From Petunia secreta (Eukaryota > Streptophyta > Magnoliopsida > Solanales > Solanaceae), in the NCBI GenBank assembly GCA_029990175.1, contig JARKIP010000005.1:28033501-28097500 (forward strand): DNA of 64,000 nt. The letters are read 5' to 3'. Made by a program: the position numbers and the translations under genes. Within the stretch, counting starts at the first letter, position 1. The number at the start of each line of letters is the position of its first letter. Of the stretch, positions 56,563-64,000 are shown in pieces. Under the pieces are notes generated by a model, which made no database searches, had not been told where the DNA came from, and was given only the letters and a program-made list of their open reading frames with translations.

Positions 56563-59224
56563 CCCGAAAAGGATGAAAGAGATTTCAGGGTAAAGAAGTT
56601 GACGAGAAACTAATTTTGTCACAATAAAGCCAAGTACTTCGATTCCAAGGACCAAAATGCGAGGCTTATGGACATGGCCGAACTCTGGTTTTCGAGTTGC
56701 CTACATATCTCGGGCTGAAAGAGAAATCAGGCCAGATGTAGTTCGACGACACTTAGAAACAAAGACTCGCACGATTGACAAAGAAATGACGCACGAATGG
56801 GAAAGAATTCAAACTGACGCCTAATCTGAAATGAAAGATTAGGTAAAACTTGCTTGTTCGAGTGCGATTCTTCAGATCCTCGTTGACGAGTCTAGCTCAT
56901 ATCAACGATTGCCCCAGTTCACTGCTAAGAAAAAGTTCCACGTTATGCTCCAAATGCTGTTGCGATGCCGCTAAAATTTTGTAAAGACTTAACAAACGGT
57001 AAGCGAGCAACTGCTAATAAACTTTGATAATTTTTGGAATAAGGAAGTAAATAAAATGATAATAAAAATGGTAAATGCTGGTTGTGATGCTATCAACAAG
57101 TTCTTCCTTCGACCAACTGACGAGATGCTCCGCCCGGAGAACCTCTAGGATGATCATTATTCTGAAACAGTAAAGTAAGACAATAAGTAAAGCGAAAACA
57201 AATTGTAAAAATGCAAGGCTTTCATAAGATAAGTTTGACTAACAAGACATAATGTCTCAAGCTGAATCATGTATTTCAAATACAATATGTCAATATTGCA
57301 AGACAACTGATATTGCGAAACACTCCGAAAGTGGTGCTCCAGCCGACTTGCCTTAAACTATCAATCTACTTTAAAAATAACATGCCAACATTGCAAGACA
57401 ACCGACATCGCGAAACACTCCGAAAATGGTGCTTCAGCCGACTTGTCTTAAACTATCAATAAATGCCAATATTGCAAGACAACCGACATCGCGAAACACT
57501 CCGAAAGCGGTGTTCCAGCCGACTTGTCTTAAACAATTAATAAATGTCAATATTGCAAGACAACCGACATCGCAAAACACTCCGAAAGCGGTGTTCCAAC
57601 CGACTTGTCTTAAACAATTAATAAATGCCAATATTGCAAGACAACCGACATCGCGAAACACTACGAAAGCGGTGTTCCAGCCGACTTGTCTTAAACTATT
57701 AATAAATGCCAATATTGCAAGACAACCGACATCGCAAAACATTCCGAAAGCGGTGTTCCAGCCGACTTGTCTTAAACTATTAATAAATGCCAATATTGCA
57801 AGACAACCGACATCGCGAAACACTCCGAAAGCGGTGTTCCAGCCGACTTGTCTTAAACTATTAGTAAATGCCAATATTGCAAGACAACCGACATCACGAA
57901 ACACGCCGAAAGCGGTGCTTCAGCCGACTTGTCTATCAATATCGCGAGGCAAATTCTATCGCAATGTTAAGATGTTGAGAAAAGAAAAGCGCCGCCTTTT
58001 CGGCAATAATCAATGTAATGCTTAGATGCCGCAAGAGTAAATTTGAATGATCTGTCAAGCCAAATCATTTGCATTGTCAACTTGATTGGTGTTGCTTGCA
58101 TGGATAGTGGTGCAAAGTTTTGAATGCTCTCTTCAGTTCATATTGAATCTGATGTTCAATTCTCTGAATGCGCGTTCAATAAATTGTTCATCCATAGTGC
58201 GAATGATCCTTCCATTGCGAGCTTTCAGGTTCCTGCTCTCAAAGAAAAATTTGTTAGTTTTGGGGAGGGGTGTTTGATTTGTGCTGATTCATCTTGAATT
58301 CGCTGCTATCGCTTCCTCTTCTTCGTGAAACTTGGGCTTTGAAAACCATCCTCGAAAACTTGGTTTATGAACTCAATAGTATAACTCATCTTAATATAGA
58401 GGCAAAATAAAATAATTTGATAAAATAGTAAGCAAGCAATCATTGATATGCAAGTGAAAAGTTTATAATGCATGTAAAATTCCTGCTTTAACTCAAACTC
58501 ATGACATATCTCGAAACAAACTGAACATCCTTTGTATTGCAACTTGTGCTAATCTTGAATACTTTCAGAACTTTGCTGTTTCATCCTTTGATAAGCAAAC
58601 CAATTCTTGCAAAGATCTGCCCCAGTTATGAACTTCCAAATCTTCAACTCATTTTGCAAAATTTGCCCCAGTTGATATCTTTCAAATCTTCGAATTATCT
58701 TGCAAAATTGCCCCAGTTTTATCTTCCATATCTTCAAATTATCTTTGCAAAAATTGCCCCAGTTGCTTGCCTTAAGGGGGACTCAAAATTTTAATATTAT
58801 AGAGTCGAGCCCGTTAAGAGCGCCTACGTATCCCTCCACGGGAATCAGACCGTGCGTAGTTGTGCTTACATAAAGATTTTTGGGAAAGTATGGCAATCTA
58901 AGTAAGAAGCCGTATCCGAATTGGAAAATCCACACATCTGCCCAGATGCATAGTTCGGCATTACATCATAAAAGATAAACAAGCCTAAAGTGTTACAATA
59001 TTTTGACTGAATCCGACGGGGATTGCCTACTTATCCTGTTGCCATTCCAGGAATCAGGTCAGAAGTAGTTCAAACTTACACAAAAGAGGGAATAGGGGAA
59101 ATTCTTATATCAATGCAACCAAACTCTATGTGAGTTACTACGTATCCCGCCTTGGGACTCAGGTCACGCGTAGTTCGCATTACATCAAAGATTACATTCA
59201 AAACCATGCTAACTTGCGATCGCC
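56563..59224 (-). other. 3' untranslated region of Ogre-like element 3
   Basis: This is 2.7 kb between the integrase stop and the polypurine tract. It holds the 81-bp array and repeated CCTACGTATC/GAATCAGG/GCGTAGTTC modules at about 56690-56745, 58818-58868, 59020-59075 and 59135-59180. Other parts align with the 3' UTR of element 2 (for example 58500-58800 with 32220-32470). Confidence 0.75.
57265..57940 (-). repeat. 81-bp tandem repeat array
   Basis: CAATATTGCAAGACA recurs at 57467, 57548, 57629, 57710, 57791 and 57872 (period 81), with more diverged units before 57467. Units contain CCGACATCGCGAAACACTCC and GCCGACTTGTCTTAAAC. As 81 is a multiple of three, one stop-free unit keeps long frames open on both strands (57426-58025 plus, 57434-57904 minus); these are not genes. 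Confidence 0.92.
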
Positions 59225-60766
59225 TCAAACATAGTATCTTTTGACGGCATCTGCGTTGATTGCTTTTGGCCAAACTTGACCATCCATTTCTGCCAGAATC
59301 AGTGCTCCTCCGGATAAAACCCGATGAACCACATATGGACCTTGCCAATTTGGTGCAAATTTGCCCCTTGTTTCTTCTTGATTAGGAAAGATCTTCTTTA
59401 ACACCAATTGCCCCGGTTTAAAGTCTCTCACTCTCACTTTCTTGCCAAAAGACTTGTTCATGCGATTTTGATAAAGTTGCCCATGACAAATTGCATTCAT
59501 TCTTTTCTCATTAATAAGCATCAACTGTTCACATCTGATCTTCACCCATTCAGCACTTTCTAATTCAGCTTCTTGAATGATTCTCAAGGAAGGAATTTCT
59601 ACCTCCGCGGGTAAGACTGCTTCTGTGCCATACACAAAAAGATAGGGAGTTGCTCCAGTTGAAGTTCTAGTGGTGGTGCGGTATCTAAGAAGTGCAAAAG
59701 GCAACTTTTCATGCCAATCTCTATAATTATCAATCATCTTGCGAAGAATACGCTTGATGTTCTTATTTGCCGCTTCAACAGCTCCATTCATTTGAGGACG
59801 GTATGCAGTAGAGTTGCGATGAGTAATCTTGAAACTCTCACAAGTTGCTCTCATCAAATCACTATTCAAGTTTGCACCATTATCAGTGATGATTGATTCA
59901 GGAACTCCGAATCTACAAATGATATTGTTGCGCACGAAATCTGACACCACTTTCTTGGTTACAGACTTGTGAGAAGTTGCTTCCACCCACTTGGTGAAGT
60001 AATCAATAGCCACCAAAATAAAGCGATGTCCATTTAAAGCGGCCGGCTCAATAGGACCAATAACATCCATTCCCCAAGCAACAAAAGGCCAGGGAGAACT
60101 CATTGCATGAAGTTCGGAAGGAGGTCTTTTGATCATATCTCCGTGAATTTGACATTGATAGCATTTCCGCACAAACTGAACACAATCAGTTTCCATAGTT
60201 AACCAAAAATAACCGGCTCTCAAGATCTTCTTTGCCAAGACAAAACCATTCATATGCAGCCCACAAACTCCCGCATGCACTTCCGTAAGCAATTTATTTG
60301 CTTCAACTGCGTCAACACATCTTAAGAGTCCTAAGTCTGGGGTCCTCCTATATAGGATTTCACCGCTTAGAAAGAATTGATTTTCTAACCTCCGAATGCT
60401 CTTCCTTTGGACACTTGTTGCATTTTCAGGATAACTCCCAACCTTTAGATAATTCTTGATATCAAAATACCAAGGATGGCCATCTCGCTCTTCATCAACT
60501 TGAAAACAATAAGCTGGCCTATCGTGCAATTCAATTTCGATAGGATCAATATAATTCTTGTCAGGATGTTGGATCATAGAAGATAAAGTTGCCAAAGCAT
60601 CGGCAAACTCATTTTGAAGTCTTGGAACATGCTTGAACTCAATCTTTGCGAACCTTTTGCACAATTCCTTGACACAACGCAAATAAGGAAGAATCTTTGC
60701 ATTCTTGGTGTTCCACTCGCCCTGTACTTGGTGAATCAGCAAGTCGGAATCCCCAATCACTAAAAG
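59225..60766 (-). pseudogene. Gypsy pol: end of second RNase H and integrase
   Basis: This is a 511-residue frame on the minus strand after the TAA at 60769-60767. It starts inside the archaeal-type RNase H with its third acidic motif (VIGDSDLLIHQV). Then comes the integrase zinc module (VHAGVCGLHMNG ... CYQCQ). The core follows with WGMDVIGPI (first Asp), SIITDNGANLNS (second Asp) and GAVEAANKNIKRIL (Glu). It ends with a GQLVLKKI/GKFAPNWQGPYVV C-terminal domain typical of gypsy integrases and a stop at 59227-59225. The integrase itself looks undamaged. It would join element DNA to the host chromosome. Confidence 0.9.
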
Positions 60767-61090
60767 TTATTGAATATTCATATCAACTGCCAATCGAAGA
60801 TCCAAAATGCATGCTTCATATTCAGCCATATTGTTAGTGCATGGAAATCTGAGCTTGGCCGAAACAGGATAATGCTGACCCATTTCAGAAATTAAGACAG
60901 CTCCAATACCAACACCTTTGAAATTTGCTGCTCCGTCAAAGAAAAGACGCCAACCATCATATTCAGAAGAGATATCTTCACCCAGAAACAAGACCTCTTC
61001 ATCGGGAAAGTAAGTTCTCAATGGTTCATAGTTGTCATCAACAGGATTTTCAGCTAAATGATCCGCCAATGCTTGTGCCTTTACAGCCTT
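60767..61090 (-). pseudogene. Gypsy pol: additional archaeal-type RNase H, first half
   Basis: After the TAA at 61093-61091 the same frame continues with ADHLAENPVDD, the RNase H opening motif LFFDGAANFKGVG (catalytic Asp), GAVLIS and NNMAEYEACILDLR (catalytic Glu). It then meets a TAA at 60769-60767, and the domain continues in frame beyond it. This RVT_3-type RNase H is the extra domain that plant Tat/Ogre elements carry in addition to the one next to RT. Both stops are single-codon interruptions without frame change, consistent with point mutations. Confidence 0.85.
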
Positions 61091-62675
61091 TTAGGTGACA
61101 TAAACTATGTCAAATTCACTTAACAGAATCTGCCATTTTGCTAATTTTCCCGTGGGCATCGGCTTTTGAAAGATATATTTCAAAGGATCCATCCTCGAGA
61201 TAAGATAAGTTGTATATGATGAAAGGTAGTGCCTTAACCTTTGTGCGGTCCAAGTCAAGGCGCAACAGGTTCGCTCCAAGAGAGTGTACCTGGCTTCGTA
61301 AGGGGTGAACTTCTTGCTTAGATAATAAATGGCTTGTTCTTTCTTCCCGGTCTTGTCATGTTGCCCCAAGACACATCCAAATGCATTTTTCGAGACAGAC
61401 AAATATAAGATCAATGGTCTTCCAGGTTCAGGAGGAACTAACACAGGCGGATTAGATAGATACTCCTTGATCCTATCAAAAGCCTTTTGACAATCTTCCG
61501 TCCACTCAATAACAGCATCTTTCTTCAACAACTTGATTATTGGCTCACAAATAACCGTGGATTGTGCAATGAAGCGGCTTATGTAGTTCAAGCGACCAAG
61601 AAAGCTCATCACATCCTTCCGGCTCTTTGGAGGAGGTAAGTCTTGGATAGTCTTGATTTTAGACGGATCCAATTCTATACCCCTCCGGCTTACAATGAAA
61701 CCCAACATCTTACCGGCGGGAACACCAAATGCATATTTCACAGGATTAAGCTTCAAGTTATACCGCCGAAGGCGGTTGAAGAACTTTCTCAAATCAGTCA
61801 AATGCTCTTCTTTCTTCTTTGACTTGATAACAACATCATCTACATAGACTTCAATCTCTTTGTGAATCATATCATGGAAAAGAGTCGCCATTGCTCTCAT
61901 ATATGTTGCCCCGGCATTCTTCAAGCCGAAAGGCATAACTCTATAACAAAACACACCCCAAGGCGTGATGAAAGCAGTCTTTTCAGCATCATCTTCATCC
62001 ATTAAGATCTGGTGATAACCAGCAAAACAATCGACAAAAGACTGGAGCTCATGTTTTGCGCAGCTATCAATAAGGATATGAATATTTGGCAATGGAAAAT
62101 CATCCTTTGGACTTGCTTTGTTGAGATCACGATAATCAACACAAACTCTAACCTTTCCGTCCTTCTTGGGCACCGGCACAATATTTGCTAACCAAGTGGG
62201 ATATTTGAGAGATCGAATTACCTTAGCGGTCAATTGATTTTGCACTTCTTCCAATATTTGTTTGCTTGTGGAAGTTTTGAAGTTTCTCTTCTTTTGCTTA
62301 ACAGGCGGAAATGAAGGATCAGTTGGCAACTTGTGAGTGACAAGATCGGTACTCAAACCGGGCATATCCTCATAAGACCAGGCAAAGATGTCTCGATACT
62401 CGTTCAATAGTTCGATATAAGCTCTTCTTTCTTCCGAGGTCAGATGAACACTGATTCTGGTTTCTCTAACATCTTCTGAAGTCCCCAAGTTGATTGACTC
62501 GGTTTCTTCCAAGTTAGGCTTTGGTTTGTTCTCAAATTGATCCACTTCTCTTGTTATTTCATCAGGAACAAAATCTTCATCAAACTCCCCAATACTCAAT
62601 GCATCGGTACCAGTTTGTTCAATTATTTCATTATATGTCACAAGCAAAGATTCGGCAGTTTTGTTAAGTGGAAAG
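61091..62675 (-). pseudogene. Gypsy pol: reverse transcriptase and first RNase H (exon 2)
   Basis: The open frame runs from the predicted splice acceptor (62675) to the TAA at 61093-61091; the apparent start at 62647 is an internal TTG. RT motifs are VRVCVDYRDLNKASPKDDFPLP-type sequence, FVDCFAGYHQI (Asp), FITPWGVFCYRVMPFGL, and the catalytic VYVDDVVIKS. Thumb/connection segments follow (FGVPAGKMLGFIVS, DLPPPKSRKDVMSFLG). The adjacent RNase H has LILYLSVSKNAFGCVLGQ, where the catalytic Asp expected before the Ser is absent, then AIYYLSKKFT and YTLLERTCCALTW. Loss of that Asp fits the view that the second RNase H took over. Only the terminal stop is damage here. Confidence 0.9.
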
Positions 62676-62928
62676 CTGAAACAGAAACAAACTTAATCAA
62701 AAGCGTAAAATAAAGTAAATAATTAAAGCATAGCAAAATAATAGTAGGGGGATGCAGTGCATTTTATTTGTTTCAAAAGTCTAGTTTTAGGGAGGCAATA
62801 CATTAAAGTAAAACATGCAGAATGTAAACAGGTTATTTTGAAAAGACATAAACATAAACCAAAGGCGAAACACAGTTCAGGGCCTCAATCTGACTGTGAC
62901 GCCAAAATAAACTAGTGAGTTCATTCAC
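62676..62928 (-). other. Predicted intron between protease and RT regions
   Basis: On the minus strand exon 1 ends ...GAGACTTG (62929) followed by GTGAAT; the intron ends TTTGTTTCTGTTTCAG (62676). Exon phase agrees: two bases of a codon remain before the donor and one after the acceptor, so the upstream protease/G-patch frame joins the RT frame. Unspliced, the upstream frame meets a stop two bases into the intron (the TGA at 62927-62925). Ogre elements are known to carry an intron at this place. Confidence 0.7.
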
Positions 62929-63462
62929 CAAGTCTCTTCCACTGGGACACAGGTCCAATTGGCCATCGGATCCTTTGCCTCAACATTCTGCACAGGTGAT
63001 TCCTCAGCATAGTCTTCAATAATAACATCACATTCCAAATCATCACTCAGAAACAAATTACCAACTCCTTCAATCAGATCCGATATAATGACTTCCGGTG
63101 CCTTGACAAATGACTGGTATAAGGAAGGAAGAGGTTCTGGCATAACAATGGCTGGTTTCCTTTTGGCCTTTTCAATCTCCTTTTTGGTAGGACAGTAACC
63201 CAAGCCAAAAGTACCCAGATTCTTGGGCAAACAGATGGGTTCAGTAATGCCGTTCAGATTTGCTCCCAATCCCGAACCAGGTTTGAAACCATTTTTCAAC
63301 ATTTCCACAGCAATCATCTTGGAGACTTTGGGTAGGGTACCTCTCTTCGAATCATCATTAGATGCTCGGGTCACATTCATTAGCTCAATCGTGTGAAAAG
63401 TAGTTCCATCAAGCTCTGTGGCGTTTTCCACCATAGGAATCGTGGTGCTAGCATGCATGGGC
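62929..63462 (-). pseudogene. Gypsy polyprotein linker with G-patch-like motif (exon 1, end)
   Basis: The frame 63458-62925 contains GTLPKVSKMIAVEML, then KNGFKPGSGLGANLNG at about residues 56-71, which resembles a G-patch (glycine-rich RNA-binding) motif, then LGTFGLGYCPTKKE and an acidic segment before the donor. It is downstream of the protease but one frame away, because one A is missing in the run at about 63464-63467. Tat/Ogre elements of dicots commonly carry such a glycine-rich segment here; its role is not established. Confidence 0.75.
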
Positions 63463-64000
63463 TGTTTCCCTCGCCCTTAACCACTACTTCTTCATTATTC
63501 CATATGAATTTCACACTTTGATGCAAAGTGGAAGGGACGGCTCCGGCCATGTGAATCCAAGGTCTTCCTAACAGCATATTATAGGTAGACGGGATGTCAA
63601 ACACTTGAAACTCCACAGAGAAGTTCACAGGACCTATCTGCAGATCAAGATCAACCTCCCCAGAGGTGCACCTTTGAGCCCCATCAAAAGCCCTTGCTTT
63701 CACATTGCTCTGTCTAATTTTGCCAGCGTCAATTCCAAGCTCCTTCAGAGTTGCCAACGGACATATATTGAGCCCGGAACCACCGTCGATCAGTACCCGT
63801 CTAACAAATTTATCCCTACATTTGACAACAATATGCAAGGCTTTGTTGTGTCCGAGACCCTCGGGTAGAAGCTCCTCTTTTAAGAAGGACACCTTGTGAG
63901 GTTCTAAGATGTAGCCAACCAAGACGGACAAGCTCTCACCCGTGGTCTCAGCAGGGACCTCTGCTTCTTTGAGCACTTTCAGCAATGCATTTCTATGTGT
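63463..64000 (-). pseudogene. Gypsy gag-pol: retropepsin-type protease, partial at window edge
   Basis: The frame is open to the window end; the apparent start at 63985 is an internal TTG. The catalytic segment is VLIDGGSGLNICP (DGG type, as in this lineage, instead of the usual DTG/DSG). Then come VKARAFDGAQRCTSGEVDLDLQIG and STYNMLLGRPWIHMAGAVPSTLHQS-type segments that are hallmark features of Tat/Ogre protease regions. The in-frame continuation is lost at the A-run (about 63464-63467), after which this frame ends at 63380. Confidence 0.88.

Larger units (their letters stand above)
51696..64000 (-). mobile_element. Ogre-like element 3, left LTR and most of the interior
   Basis: It comprises the 3' LTR (51696-56548), polypurine tract, 3' UTR, and a polyprotein on the minus strand in gypsy order (protease, RT, RNase H, second RNase H, integrase). 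Gag and the 5' LTR lie beyond 64000. Two RNase H domains and an intron between protease and RT mark the Tat/Ogre lineage. Two stops and one frameshift disable it. Confidence 0.92.

Noticed and set aside
57426..58025. 199-residue plus-strand and 156-residue minus-strand proteins with 27-residue repeats
   Set aside because: They are translations of the 81-bp tandem array. Because the period is a multiple of three and the unit lacks stops in these frames, both strands stay open. No start context or homologue supports them.
1..64000. tRNA, rRNA, snoRNA or miRNA genes
   Set aside because: I saw no cloverleaf-compatible or rRNA-like sequence by eye; the tRNA-like matches are short primer-binding sites. 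A tRNAscan-type search would be decisive.

Overview
The window is a repeat-dominated stretch of a flowering-plant nuclear genome. The mix of very long Tat/Ogre-type gypsy LTR retrotransposons, a Sirevirus-type copia element, CACTA, Mutator-like, hAT and Stowaway elements, plus a family of intronless serine-rich proteins, points to a dicot. Solanaceae is my best guess from the style of the elements, but nothing here proves it. I see no bacterial, phage, CRISPR, tRNA or rRNA features.

Layout: 1-1169 is the right end of a Mutator-like element carrying a decayed GRF-type zinc-finger gene on the minus strand. 1170-7386 is an Ogre-like element on the plus strand (5' LTR remnant, short coding-free interior with a 64-bp tandem array, 3.6-kb 3' LTR). 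7387-9712 is a decayed gypsy protease-region remnant followed by three units of about 185 bp. 9713-39802 is one minus-strand Ogre-like element whose left LTR was opened by a Mutator-like element (13202-30182, 9-bp target duplication TTGTATATA). That element was itself opened by a Sirevirus copia element (14032-29768, target duplication AACCC, minus strand). A 5.55-kb tandem duplication (11520-17071 and 17072-22632) then copied across all three nested borders. The host Ogre element keeps gag but has lost pol.

39803-51579 is the least repetitive part. It holds several MITEs, a 3.1-kb deleted CACTA element (41806-44946, target duplication AAC) with a broken TNP2-type transposase, and the only apparently intact host genes: two intronless paralogues at 46697-47521 and 50420-51271, duplicated together with promoter and 3' flank. 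51580-51695 is the tip of another Sirevirus LTR, interrupted by a third Ogre-like element (51696 to beyond 64000, minus strand). Its 3' LTR, 3' UTR with an 81-bp array, integrase, two RNase H domains, RT, a predicted 253-bp intron, a G-patch-like segment and protease are visible. Two in-frame stops and one frameshift suggest that it is dead.

How the parts work together: essentially all coding sequence except the gene pair belongs to retroelements or transposons. The three gypsy elements share the same polypurine tract, a conserved LTR hairpin/GGCGACTCC motif and a tandem array at the same 3'-UTR position, although the arrays themselves differ in sequence. The relative order of events can be read from the nesting: Ogre insertion, then Mutator-like insertion, then Sirevirus insertion, then the tandem duplication, then independent indels in each duplicate.
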